Below, piece after piece: positions 43,216 through 51,292 of a stretch of DNA of 64,000 nucleotides. The stretch is from NCBI RefSeq assembly GCF_033097365.1, contig NZ_AP028461.1, positions 6,634,001-6,698,000 of the forward strand, written 5' to 3'. The notes below the pieces were generated by a model. It worked only from the letters and a program-made list of their open reading frames with translations. It was not told the origin of the DNA and ran no database searches. Each line of letters starts with the position of its first letter. The stretch's first letter is position 1. The DNA comes from Actinoplanes sichuanensis (GTDB lineage Bacteria > Actinomycetota > Actinomycetes > Mycobacteriales > Micromonosporaceae). Position numbers and translations under genes: made by a program.

Positions 43216-44103
43216 GTGACCGACGATCTATTAGCCGACTTCGTCCGCGCCGACGGTGAGCAGAGCCTCGGCACCTACGGGATCCACGTCCACCGGCAGG
43301 GCCGCCCACCGATCGAGCACCGGTTCCGTTCCGACGACCGGGTCAACCTCTACTCGGTGTCCAAGACGTTCACCGCCGTCGCGATCGGGATCGCCGAGTC
43401 CGAGGGCCGCCTCACCATCGAGGACCGGCTGGTGGACCATTTTCCGGAGCTGAGGGCCGCCGACGGATTCGAGAAGGTGACGTTGCGTCATCTGCTGACG
43501 ATGACGAGCGGCAGCGGCCACCTGTGGTTCGCGGACCGGCGCGTCGACGCGGCCGACCTGCTGCACGAATTCGTCGCGGAACCGCTCGTCGCCGAACCGG
43601 GCACGCGTTTCGCGTATACCGGAAGTGGTTTTTATGCTCTGGGCCGGGTGATCGCCCGGGTGACCGGCGCGAATGTCCGTGATTATCTGCTGCCTCGCCT
43701 TTTCCGACCGCTCGATCTGCACAATCCCGCCTGGCACACCTGCCCGCTGGGTTTCCCGTTCGCGGAGAGCGACCTGTTTCTGCGGACCGCTGAGCTGGCC
43801 CGTTTCACGCGGCTGATCCTGCAGTCCGGGGAGTGGGAGGGGAAGCAGCTCATCCCCGCCGATTTCGTCAGTCGGATGGCCACCGACCGGGTCGACATGA
43901 AAGAGGGCGACGCGCACACCGACGGATATGGCCTCGGTATCTGGCTGGAGCCGGGCGGCCATCTTCGGATGCACGGCGCCTACGGCCAGATCGCGCTGAT
44001 CGACGCTTCCCGCCGTGCCGCGATCACCGTGACCGCCCACAACGACAACGAGACGGCCCAGCTCACCGCCCTGCACGACCTGGTCCTGGCCCGGCTGAGC
44101 TAG
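43216..44103 (+). CDS. beta-lactamase-fold serine hydrolase
   Basis: 295 residues, class C/PBP-like fold. Nucleophile motif SVSK in VNLYSVSKTFTAVAIG, second motif FAYTGSGFYALG with Tyr, and HGAYGQIALID in place of the third K/H-x-G motif. LLTMTSGSG is typical of the family. No signal peptide, so cytosolic; likely an esterase or peptidase rather than antibiotic resistance. Start GTG 43216. Followed by the 44-base repeats. Confidence 0.88.
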   Translation: MTDDLLADFVRADGEQSLGTYGIHVHRQGRPPIEHRFRSDDRVNLYSVSKTFTAVAIGIAESEGRLTIEDRLVDHFPELRAADGFEKVTLRHLLTMTSGSGHLWFADRRVDAADLLHEFVAEPLVAEPGTRFAYTGSGFYALGRVIARVTGANVRDYLLPRLFRPLDLHNPAWHTCPLGFPFAESDLFLRTAELARFTRLILQSGEWEGKQLIPADFVSRMATDRVDMKEGDAHTDGYGLGIWLEPGGHLRMHGAYGQIALIDASRRAAITVTAHNDNETAQLTALHDLVLARLS

Positions 44104-44105
44104 AG

Positions 44106-44269
44106 CTGGGGCCGACATGGTGATCGAGCCAGGCCCGCCTCAACCGGAACTGGGACCGACGCGGTGATCGAGCCAGGCCCGCCTCAACCGGAACTGGGAC
44201 CGACGCGGTGATCGAGCCAGGCCCGCCTCAACCGGAACTGGGACCGACGTGGTGGTCGAGCCAGGCCCG
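44106..44269. repeat. 44-base tandem repeat derived from a gene 3' end
   Basis: Three consecutive 44-base units begin at 44122, 44166 and 44210 (core GAGCCAGGCCCGCCTCAACC), with partial units on both sides. The right-most copy contains the last 12 codons and stop of the DUF2461 gene; the other copies repeat that coding tail and stop outside the gene. Confidence 0.92.
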
Positions 44270-44860
44270 GAGCGGGCGGCTGGTGCGGAGGAATTCGACG
44301 ATCCGGTCACGGGCCTTCGCGGTGCCCATCCACGGGGCCGGCTGCCATTCCTGCCAGGTGGTCAGGCCTTTGTGGCGGAGCAGATCGATGCGGGGATGGT
44401 CCTTCGGGAAACCGCGCGGGGCCGTTTTCAGGGTGCCGTGGCCGTGGACCGTCACACCGGATTTCTCGATGTCGGCGATCAGTTTCTCCAGGGTCGGGCC
44501 GAGGTGTTCGTCGACGATCGTGCGGCGGTAGCGTTCCAATTGGTCGGGGGCCATCTGGTACATGCCGCAGCCGGCGGCCAGGCCGTCCGCGCCGAGCTGA
44601 AGGTAACCACCGAACTCCAGCCAGATGCCCAGGTGGTCCTTGTAGGGCGTCTTGTCGTGGCTGAACCGCACGTCCCGGTAGGGGCGGAAGATCTTGCCGG
44701 GCCCGAACTCCGGCTCCAGATCGGCGAGCAGGGCCAGCGCGGGCGCCTTCACCTGCTCCTCGTAGACCGGCAGGTGCGCGGTCCAGTACGTCTTCGAGTT
44801 GTCGGCGACGAGACCCTCGTAGAATTCGAGGGCCTCACTCGGCCAGCCACGGAACGTCAC
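44228..44860 (-). CDS. DUF2461 (TIGR02453 family) protein
   Basis: 210 residues. Family motifs: FYEGLVADNSKTYWTAHLPVYE, PYRDVRFSHDKTPYKDHLGIWLE in parts (RPYRDVRFSHDKTPYK, DHLGIWLEFGG), LAAGCGMYQM, LKTAPRGFPKDHPRIDLLRHKG. Function unknown in all organisms. The start overlaps the CoA-ester lyase stop, making this the last gene of the twelve-gene catabolic operon, though it may be a passenger. Its 3' end has been tandemly duplicated. Confidence 0.9.
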   Translation of the reverse strand: MTFRGWPSEALEFYEGLVADNSKTYWTAHLPVYEEQVKAPALALLADLEPEFGPGKIFRPYRDVRFSHDKTPYKDHLGIWLEFGGYLQLGADGLAAGCGMYQMAPDQLERYRRTIVDEHLGPTLEKLIADIEKSGVTVHGHGTLKTAPRGFPKDHPRIDLLRHKGLTTWQEWQPAPWMGTAKARDRIVEFLRTSRPLRAWLDHHVGPSSG

Positions 44861-45681
44861 TCCGGCAGTCTGCCACCGGCCATCGCCAGGACGTTACGTG
44901 CCTCGCGGACCACCGCCAGGTCGACCATCCGGCCGCGCGCGTCCAGGCACACCCCGCCCCCGGCCTGTTCGAAGCGTGCCACCAGGTCACGGGCTTGAGC
45001 CAGCTCGGCGTCGGTGGGGGTGAAGACCTCGTGGACGATCGGGATCTGTGCCGGGTGGATGCAGGCTCGGCCGCGGAAGCCCAGGCGTTTCAGTGCGAGG
45101 GTCGATCGGCGGAGGGCGTCCAGGTCGCGGAAATCGGTGGTGACCGCGGCCGCGGGCGGGGCGATTCCGGCTGCCGCCGAGGCGAGGACGACGGTGGACC
45201 GTACCAGCAGAAGCTCTTGATCTCCCGGGGTCACGCCCAGCTCGGCGGCGAGATCGGCTTCGCCGATCTGGAGGCGGGTGACACGCGGCGCGGCTGCGAT
45301 GGCGGCGGCGTCGAGGATGGCCCGGGGAGTCTCCAGCAGGGGTACGAGGCCGATCGCGCCCGCCGGATCATGCTCGTCCAGTAGTGCGGCGAGGGTGGTC
45401 ACCTGCTCGGCCGAGGCCTTGGCCACCACCAGGCCGCGCAGCGCGGGCGCGATCACCGTCCGCGCGTCGACCAGACCGGCCGGGCCGGTGTTGATCCGCA
45501 CCCACACCGGGGCGTCGGCGGGCAGCCAGCGCAACCATTCGGCGACCGTGTAGCGGGCCGCCTCCTTCTCGTCCGGCGGGACCGCGTCCTCCAGGTCGAC
45601 GATCAGCGCGTCGGCGCCCCGTTTCAAGGCCGGGGCCAGCATCTTCGGCTGGTTGCCGGGCACGTACAGGAAAGATCTCAT
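44857..45681 (-). CDS. CoA-ester lyase (HpcH/HpaI, CitE/citramalyl-CoA lyase-like)
   Basis: 274 residues. N-terminal RSFLYVPGNQPKML, metal-binding DALIVDLEDAVPPDEKEAAR (split: DALIVDLEDAV, PPDEKEAAR), VWVRINTG, LVPLLETPRAILDA, LQIGEADLAAELGV and RACIHPAQIPIV. The family cleaves malyl-, citramalyl- or other 3-hydroxyacyl-CoA into acetyl-CoA (or propionyl-CoA) and a 2-oxo acid. In this operon it could be the final carbon-carbon cleavage step. Overlaps the acyl-CoA dehydrogenase stop by 4 bases. Confidence 0.9.
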   Translation of the reverse strand: MRSFLYVPGNQPKMLAPALKRGADALIVDLEDAVPPDEKEAARYTVAEWLRWLPADAPVWVRINTGPAGLVDARTVIAPALRGLVVAKASAEQVTTLAALLDEHDPAGAIGLVPLLETPRAILDAAAIAAAPRVTRLQIGEADLAAELGVTPGDQELLLVRSTVVLASAAAGIAPPAAAVTTDFRDLDALRRSTLALKRLGFRGRACIHPAQIPIVHEVFTPTDAELAQARDLVARFEQAGGGVCLDARGRMVDLAVVREARNVLAMAGGRLPE

Positions 45682-46841
45682 CCGATCGCCGCGTTACCCG
45701 CCAGCAGCGCGCGGGCGATGACGACCCGTTGGATGTCGTTGGTGCCCTCGCCGATCATCATCAGCGGCGCGTCCCGGTAGAGGCGTTCCACCACGAACTC
45801 CTTCGAGTAGCCGTAGCCGCCGTGCACCTGCATCGAGTTCAACGCGCAGAACACCGCCGCCTCGGACGCGAACGCCTTGGCCATGCCGGCCTCCATGTCG
45901 ACCCGGTGGCCGCCGTCGGAACGGGACGCCGCCCAGTAGACGAGCAGCCGGGCCGCCTGCACCTGCGCGGCCATCTCGGCGATCTTCAGCTGGACCGCCT
46001 GGAAGTCACCGATCGGTCGGCCGAACGCCTGCCGCTGACCGGCGTACTTGAGCGCCTCGTCGTAGGCGGCCTGTGCGATGCCGAGCGCGCGGGCGGCCAC
46101 GTTGATCCGTCCGGTCTCCAGCCCGGACAGCACCTGCTGCATGCCGCGGCCCTCGACCCCACCGAGCAGTTGCGCCGCCGGGACCCGGACGTCCTCCAGC
46201 AGCACCTCGCATGACTCGGTGCCCTTGTAGCCGAGTTTCGGCAGGTCACGTTCGACGGTGAAGCCCGGTGTGCCGGCCTCGACCAGGATCACCGACATGC
46301 CCCGGTGTGCGGGGCTAGCCGACGGGTCGGTCTTGCAGAGGACCGGCAGCGGGTCGGCGTGGCGGGCGTTGGTGATCCAGGTCTTTCGACCGTTCAGGAC
46401 ATAACAATCACCGTCGCGGTGGGCCACGGTGGCGATCCCCTGCAGGTCCGTGCCGGCATCCGGTTCGGTCAAGGCTATTCCGGTACGCCGTACGCCGCTC
46501 GCCAGATCCGGCAGGTATCGCGCCTTCTGTTCCTCGGTGCCGTGCTTCGCGATCAGCCAGCACGACAGGGAATGGGAGCCGAGGATGCCGGCGATCCCCA
46601 TCCAGCCTTTGGCGATCTCCTCGAACGTCAGGGCGAAACTGACCATGTCGGCACCGAGCCCGCCGTATTCCTCGGGCACGGTGAGGCCGAAGAGTCCCAG
46701 CTCCCGCATCGTCTCGACGATCTCGGCCGGGTAGCGGCCGGACGCCTCCCACTCCTGTGCGACCGGGCGGATCTCCCGGTCCACGAAGTCGCGGAGCACG
46801 TCGCGGAACATCCGCTGCTCGTCGTTGAGTTCAAAGTCCAT
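45678..46841 (-). CDS. acyl-CoA dehydrogenase
   Basis: 387 residues. MDFELNDEQRMFRDVLRDFV at the start, VPEEYGGLGADMVSFAL, AGTDLQGIATVAHRDGDCYVLNGRKTWITNA in parts (TEPDAGTDLQG, LNGRKTWITNA), LGYKGTESCEVLLEDVRVP, and the catalytic-Glu segment IGEGTNDIQ near the C-terminus. FAD enzyme that makes a 2,3-enoyl-CoA. The catalytic Glu is present, in contrast to the monooxygenase homolog at 56,681. ATG 46841; the DUF35 gene ends 3 bases upstream. Confidence 0.92.
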   Translation of the reverse strand: MDFELNDEQRMFRDVLRDFVDREIRPVAQEWEASGRYPAEIVETMRELGLFGLTVPEEYGGLGADMVSFALTFEEIAKGWMGIAGILGSHSLSCWLIAKHGTEEQKARYLPDLASGVRRTGIALTEPDAGTDLQGIATVAHRDGDCYVLNGRKTWITNARHADPLPVLCKTDPSASPAHRGMSVILVEAGTPGFTVERDLPKLGYKGTESCEVLLEDVRVPAAQLLGGVEGRGMQQVLSGLETGRINVAARALGIAQAAYDEALKYAGQRQAFGRPIGDFQAVQLKIAEMAAQVQAARLLVYWAASRSDGGHRVDMEAGMAKAFASEAAVFCALNSMQVHGGYGYSKEFVVERLYRDAPLMMIGEGTNDIQRVVIARALLAGNAAIG

Positions 46842-46843
46842 CG

Positions 46844-47128
46844 TCACTCCGTGAACACCTGTGGGTCGGAGCCCGGGACGAGCCGGACCGGTTGATCGCA
46901 GTACGGGGCGGGGATGTCGATCAGGTGGGTGAGCACGATCGGGCCCTCGGTGAGACGGACCCGGGCGAGCACGTATGGCTTCTCGGCACGGTGCACGATC
47001 GTGAAACTGTCGACGGTTCCGGTGCCGACCGGCTCGATCTCGACCAGGTCGCCGCTGCCGCAGGTGGCGCAGATCGGGCGTGGATAGAACTGGGCGGTAC
47101 GGCAGGTCACGCAGTGCTGCAGCATCAT
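46844..47128 (-). CDS. stand-alone DUF35 / Zn-ribbon OB-fold protein
   Basis: 94 residues. Four-Cys zinc ribbon CVTCRTAQFYPRPICATCG, then an OB fold (GTGTVDSFTIVHRAEKPYVLARVRL). DUF35 proteins pair with thiolase-like Ltp proteins; in steroid side-chain breakdown the DUF35 part of ChsH2 is needed for Ltp2 aldolase activity. Here it overlaps the thiolase stop (ATGA), supporting a complex of the two. Confidence 0.88.
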   Translation of the reverse strand: MMLQHCVTCRTAQFYPRPICATCGSGDLVEIEPVGTGTVDSFTIVHRAEKPYVLARVRLTEGPIVLTHLIDIPAPYCDQPVRLVPGSDPQVFTE

Positions 47129-48240
47129 CGGTCCACCCCCAGGAGCACCGTGGCGTGGCTGGAGAAGATGCCGCCGGTGCCGTGGGCCAGCGCCGTCTCC
47201 ACTCCCGGGACCTGCCGGTCGCCGCATTCGCCGCGCACCTGGCGGACCGCTTCGACCAGCAGCAGGACCCCGAGCTGGCCGGGATGGCAGTAGGCCAGGC
47301 CACCCCCGGTGGTGTTGTGCGGGACGGTCGCCGACAGGCCCTCACCCGGGGCGGCGAACCCGAGCGCCTCCAGACCGAGCGGGACCGAGATGGTGAACGA
47401 GTCGTAGAGCTGCACCACGTCGACGTCGGCCGGGGTCAGACCGGCCCGTGCGAACGCGCGCCGGCCGGAGTCGATCGCGCCGGTACGCAGCAGGTCGGGG
47501 GCGGTGGCCATGCCGGTGTGGGTCAGCGCCTCGCCGTAGCCGAGCACTGTCACCGGGCGTTTCGGCAGGTCCCGCGCGCGGGCCAGGGAGGTCATCACGA
47601 TCGCTGCGCCGCCGTCGGTGACCAGGCAGCAGTCCAGCCGGCCGAGCGGGGAGGAGATCGTCGGCGCGTTCAGAACCTCATCTGAGGTCAGGGGCCCCTG
47701 GCCGTACGTCCATGCCTTGGGGTTGATCTGAGCCTTCGCCCGGGCGGCCACCGCGACCGACGCGAGGTCCGCGCGGGTCAGACCGTGCACGTGGAGGTAA
47801 CGCTGAGCGACCATCGCGTAGTAGGAGATGGGGTAGAGCGGTTCGTAGGGGGCCTCCCAGTCGGCTTCCGGGGTGCCCTCGTCGTAGATCGCGGTCAGTC
47901 GGCGGCGGCGCGCCGAACGCTGGTCCGAGGCGTAGGAGATCACCACGGTGGAGCACTGACCTGCGGCGATGGCCTGGGCGGCGCGGGCCACGTACATCTC
48001 GAAGACCGCGCCGCCGGCGAATGTCGAGTCGCACCAGGACGGTTGCAGGCCCAGCCAGTCGGCGAGTTGGGTCGCCGAGAAGCGGGAGATGCCGTTGGTG
48101 GCGATGCCGTCGACGTCACCGAGGGTGAGACCGGCGTCGGCGAGGGCCCTGGTCACCGCCTGGGTCTGCAGCTCCAGGACGGACTTTCCGGTCTGGCCGA
48201 GGTCGCATTCGGCGGCGCCGACGATGGCGACGCCGGTCAT
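47125..48240 (-). CDS. thiolase-fold lipid-transfer-type protein (Ltp aldolase-like)
   Basis: 371 residues. Thiolase fold: VAIVGAAECDLGQTGKSVLEL, GIATNGISRFSA, LVTDGGAAIVMTS, VVQLYDSFTISVPLGLEALGF split as VVQLYDSFTISVPLG, and NTTGGGLAYCHPGQLG. The nucleophilic Cys of true thiolases (C-x-S-G/A region) is replaced in STFAGGAVFEMY, so classical thiolysis is unlikely. Together with the coupled DUF35 gene this fits an Ltp-type retro-aldolase acting on a hydroxyacyl-CoA made by the MaoC hydratases encoded just upstream. Confidence 0.88.
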   Translation of the reverse strand: MTGVAIVGAAECDLGQTGKSVLELQTQAVTRALADAGLTLGDVDGIATNGISRFSATQLADWLGLQPSWCDSTFAGGAVFEMYVARAAQAIAAGQCSTVVISYASDQRSARRRRLTAIYDEGTPEADWEAPYEPLYPISYYAMVAQRYLHVHGLTRADLASVAVAARAKAQINPKAWTYGQGPLTSDEVLNAPTISSPLGRLDCCLVTDGGAAIVMTSLARARDLPKRPVTVLGYGEALTHTGMATAPDLLRTGAIDSGRRAFARAGLTPADVDVVQLYDSFTISVPLGLEALGFAAPGEGLSATVPHNTTGGGLAYCHPGQLGVLLLVEAVRQVRGECGDRQVPGVETALAHGTGGIFSSHATVLLGVDR

Positions 48241-48617
48241 GGCAGCTGGACCGTGGCGCTCGCCGGGGCCACCGCGATCCGGCCGGTGGTGGTCTCGACG
48301 CGCAGGTCCAGTTCGACCCGGCCGGGTTCCTCGACCGCCGTCCGCCCCAGGCAGCGGATGGTCTCACCGGCGAACACCAGGTTCTTGAACCGGAGACTCA
48401 ATGCGGTGATGACCGCGTCCGGGCCGAACCATTCGCGGATGGCGATCGCCAGGTACGCCCCGAAGACCTGGCCGTCGACGACCGGCCGGTCCAGATCGAT
48501 CTCCCGCAGATAGGACATGTCGTAGTGGAGCCGGTGCCAGTCCCAGGTCGCGCCCGCATAGGCGATCATGTCCGGCAGCTCGATGGTGCGCTCGAACACC
48601 AGCTCATCGCTCGACAT
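48237..48617 (-). CDS. MaoC-like hot-dog dehydratase/hydratase
   Basis: 126 residues, single hot-dog fold. YAGATWDWHRLHYDMSYL carries the Asp and His of the hydratase motif; VVDGQVFGAYLAIAIREW is the central helix. Single-domain members work as heteromers, and the neighbouring FAS1-like hot-dog gene overlaps its start by 14 bases, which fits a two-subunit enoyl-CoA hydratase such as ChsH1-ChsH2. Confidence 0.85.
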   Translation of the reverse strand: MSSDELVFERTIELPDMIAYAGATWDWHRLHYDMSYLREIDLDRPVVDGQVFGAYLAIAIREWFGPDAVITALSLRFKNLVFAGETIRCLGRTAVEEPGRVELDLRVETTTGRIAVAPASATVQLP

Positions 48618-49062
48618 AGATCAGCGTCTCCTCGTTGACGGCCAGGATCCGGTCGTTCTGGTCGGTGTAGGTGGCCACCGAGGTCACCACCAGCATTCGC
48701 CGGCCCGCGCCGGTGACCCGCTCGGTCATGTCGGCGAGCCGCCACCGGGCGGTGATCACGTCGTCCGGGCCGACCGGCCGTTCGAAGCGGTACGCGTTCC
48801 CGCCCCGCACCAGCCGTGTTCCCGGAACCTCCAGGTGCCAGCCGTGCCCGGCGTGACCGTCGGCGTCGCGGGGCAGGTTCGCGTACTGGTTGGTCTCGCA
48901 GATCAGCGTCGGCGGGGCCACCTCACCGTGTAGATGCGCCGGGTCGGTGTCGCCGGTGGCCAGCGCGAAGTAGCGGATCGCGGCCCGGCCCAGCGGCTCC
49001 GGGGCGACGTACACCCGCTCCTCGCCGATCCGCGCCCGGAGCGCTTCGGTCAGCAGCGTCAT
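48604..49062 (-). CDS. FAS1-like (MaoC N-terminal type) dehydratase
   Basis: 152 residues, hot-dog fold. RIGEERVYVAPEPLGRAAIRYFA, TGDTDPAHLHGEVAPPTLICE with D-x-x-P-x-H, and VPGTRLVRGGNAYRFERPVGPDDVIT split here: GGNAYRFERPVGPDD. Similar to the N-terminal half of mesaconyl-CoA/itaconyl-CoA hydratases and (3R)-hydroxyacyl-ACP dehydratase HadA-type subunits. Likely partner of the neighbouring MaoC protein. Confidence 0.85.
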   Translation of the reverse strand: MTLLTEALRARIGEERVYVAPEPLGRAAIRYFALATGDTDPAHLHGEVAPPTLICETNQYANLPRDADGHAGHGWHLEVPGTRLVRGGNAYRFERPVGPDDVITARWRLADMTERVTGAGRRMLVVTSVATYTDQNDRILAVNEETLIYVER

Positions 49063-50033
49063 CCGAGCACCGCCGTCGGGACCGTCTCCAGCAGGAACTC
49101 CGGGCGCAGCAGGGCCGAGCAGACCACCGACGTGACCACCGCGTTCGGGAAGTGCTTCAGGCGCAGATCGGCGGTCCGCGGATAGCCCGCGACCGCCGCC
49201 GGGGTGAGGTATTCGACCAGGTGGACGACGTTCTCGCCGGTCGCGCCGGCCTCGGCCAGCACCGCCTCGATGCTCTGGTAGACGAACGACGCCTGGCCGA
49301 CCAGGTCACCCTCGTGGATGGCCCGCCGGCTCACCGGGTCGAGCGCGCCGAAGCCGGCCGGGAAGATGTTCCGGCCCGCACGCACGGCCGGTTTGTAGGT
49401 CAGGGTGTCGTAGCGGGCCCAGCCGGGATTGAGCACGGTCAGCGGGCCGGTGGCGGCCAGCGCGTCCAGAGACACCTGCGCGCCCGGCGCCACCGGGACG
49501 TCGACCAGGATGCCGGCCGCTCCCGGGTGCACCGGGCCCGGTCCGAGGATTTCCCTACGCGGCCGCCCGCACCGCGGATACTCGGCGCGGGTGGCGGTGG
49601 CCGTGTAGTCGACCGTCCGGACCAGAGCGCCGGTGTCCAGCCCGGCCGTCGCCAGCAGGGCCGCGATCCGGTCCAGGCACCAGCGGTACTGGTCGCGGAA
49701 GTCGCCGTCGGTGGTGTGCACGCTCGGCAGGAAGACCACGCCGTCGGCCACCCGGATCACGTCGTCACCGTCGGCGAGCGGGTCACCGCCGCCGGGGTGA
49801 GTGATCACGGCGACCGCGTACGGGGCGTCCGAACCGACGATCGCCTCCACCGGCACCCGCGAAACCGGCACCCGGTGCCCGCCGAGCGCGGCGAACCGGG
49901 CCGCGTCCAGCAGCGCCGGGTCGGCCAGGGCGGCCGCGGTGACGTACTCGGTCACGTGCACGATGTCACCCACCGGCCCATGGAGATGGTGGTAGCCGGG
50001 CACCGCCGGCAGGTACACGGTCACTTCAGACAC
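49059..50033 (-). CDS. multi-module Rid (YjgF/YER057c) family protein
   Basis: 324 residues, more than twice a normal Rid protein (about 130). Three Rid-like segments: the second half of a module (about 20-75, GDIVHVTEYVTAAAL), a nearly complete module (about 90-200, YRWCLDRIAALLATAGLDTG), and a complete C-terminal module (about 215-320, SIEAVLAEAGATGENVVHLVEYL). Rid proteins are trimers with active sites between subunits; this may be a single-chain trimer. The active-site Arg of RidA (in P-x-R) is absent from all three. Possible roles are imine/enamine hydrolysis or a ring-cleavage product step. GTG 50033; overlaps the MmgE/PrpD gene end. Confidence 0.85.
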   Translation of the reverse strand: MSEVTVYLPAVPGYHHLHGPVGDIVHVTEYVTAAALADPALLDAARFAALGGHRVPVSRVPVEAIVGSDAPYAVAVITHPGGGDPLADGDDVIRVADGVVFLPSVHTTDGDFRDQYRWCLDRIAALLATAGLDTGALVRTVDYTATATRAEYPRCGRPRREILGPGPVHPGAAGILVDVPVAPGAQVSLDALAATGPLTVLNPGWARYDTLTYKPAVRAGRNIFPAGFGALDPVSRRAIHEGDLVGQASFVYQSIEAVLAEAGATGENVVHLVEYLTPAAVAGYPRTADLRLKHFPNAVVTSVVCSALLRPEFLLETVPTAVLG

Positions 50034-51292
50034 CCTTCGATCGCATCGAGCAGAGCCGCCGGGCCGTCGGCGACGAACACCGCCGGGGCGCCGGGGCCGA
50101 GATTGGCGGCGGCCTTGGTGCGCACTCCGCCGCCGGCCGGCCGTTCGACCCGGACCACCCGGCCGTCACCGGCGACGACGCCCGGCGCGTCGGCGGCGGC
50201 CACGTCGGCGGCACCGGTCACGACGGTGATCCGGGCGGCGAGCCCCAGCACGTCGGGGCGGTCCAGATCCTCGAACGTGTCCAGGTCCACCCAGCCGTCG
50301 ACGATCATCGCGGCGACACACCAGTAGACGCTGAACTTCGCCTCGTACGGGCTGCGCGGCCGCCGTTTCTCCGGGCCGGCGACGATCGGTACGGCGTCCG
50401 GGTGCAGGGTCACGGTCAGCGCCGACGGTGTCGAGCCGGTGAACTCCCCGGCCGCGTCGATCGAGGCGTGGGTGAGCCGGCAGGCCGGATACGGCTTGAT
50501 CCCGATCCGCGTGGCCTCCCACCGCCCGCCGAGTTCGCTGAGCAGGACGTCTCGGTCGGGGGCGCGGCCGGTCATCGCCGGGAACAGGCCGTATTCGCCG
50601 TCGAGGGCGCCGGCCGGGCCGGTCGCTCCGGCGGCGGCGAGCCGGGCGGCGAGGATGCCGTTGGCCGCCGCGATGCCCGGATGCAGCTGTTTCGTGCCGG
50701 CCGGGCTGTGCAGGAACTCGAGCAGGCCGCTCGCCCCGCTGGCGGCGATCCCGATCGCGTGGGTGAGCCGGGTCGCGTCGAGCCCGAGTAGACGGCCCGC
50801 GGTCACGGCCGCGCCGATCACCCCGCACATCGAGGTGGCGTGCAGGCCGCGCGCGTGAAAGCCGTGCGGCGCCGCGGCACCGAGCCGGCAGACGATCTCC
50901 AGACCCGCGGCCGTCGCGGTGATCATGTCGCTGCCGCCGGCCCCGGTCTGCTCTCCCACGGCGAGCGCCACCGGTACGGTCACCGCGCTCGCGTGTACCA
51001 GCCCACCGGCGTGCGTGTCGTCGAAGTCCAGGGCGTGCACGGCCACGGCGTTACCGAAGGCCGCGGCCACCGCACCGACACGCTCACCACTGAACAGTCG
51101 TGCCTCGGGCGGCCCGCCGAGCCCACGGGCGACGATGAGAGCGGGGTCGGCGGCACCGCGCCGGATACCGGCGACACCACAGCCGACGGCATCGATCAGG
51201 TGCTCCCGTACCGCCTCGACGACCGCCTCCGGCAGCGTGCCGGTCTCCAGTCCGGCGGCCCACCCGGCCAGCGCCACGGCGGCCGGGTTCAC
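50021..51292 (-). CDS. MmgE/PrpD family protein
   Basis: 423 residues. DAVGCGVAGIRRGAADPAL, FGNAVAVHALDFDDTH, HASAVTVPVALAVGEQTG, CGVIGAAVTAGRLLGLD, SGLLEFLHSPAGTKQLHPGIAA in parts (LLEFLHSPAGTKQLHPG), IKPYPACRLTHASIDAA. Family members are 2-methylcitrate dehydratase, cis-aconitate decarboxylase and related lyases/epimerases on tricarboxylic or imino acids. No prpC or acnD is nearby, so the substrate probably differs from methylcitrate. Start GTG overlaps the CoA-transferase stop (GTGA). Confidence 0.9.
   Translation of the reverse strand: MNPAAVALAGWAAGLETGTLPEAVVEAVREHLIDAVGCGVAGIRRGAADPALIVARGLGGPPEARLFSGERVGAVAAAFGNAVAVHALDFDDTHAGGLVHASAVTVPVALAVGEQTGAGGSDMITATAAGLEIVCRLGAAAPHGFHARGLHATSMCGVIGAAVTAGRLLGLDATRLTHAIGIAASGASGLLEFLHSPAGTKQLHPGIAAANGILAARLAAAGATGPAGALDGEYGLFPAMTGRAPDRDVLLSELGGRWEATRIGIKPYPACRLTHASIDAAGEFTGSTPSALTVTLHPDAVPIVAGPEKRRPRSPYEAKFSVYWCVAAMIVDGWVDLDTFEDLDRPDVLGLAARITVVTGAADVAAADAPGVVAGDGRVVRVERPAGGGVRTKAAANLGPGAPAVFVADGPAALLDAIEGCLK

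Noticed and set aside
44106..44269. CRISPR array or integron attC-like repeats
   Set aside because: The 44-base units are directly adjacent with no unique spacers, and they derive from the neighbouring gene's coding end.
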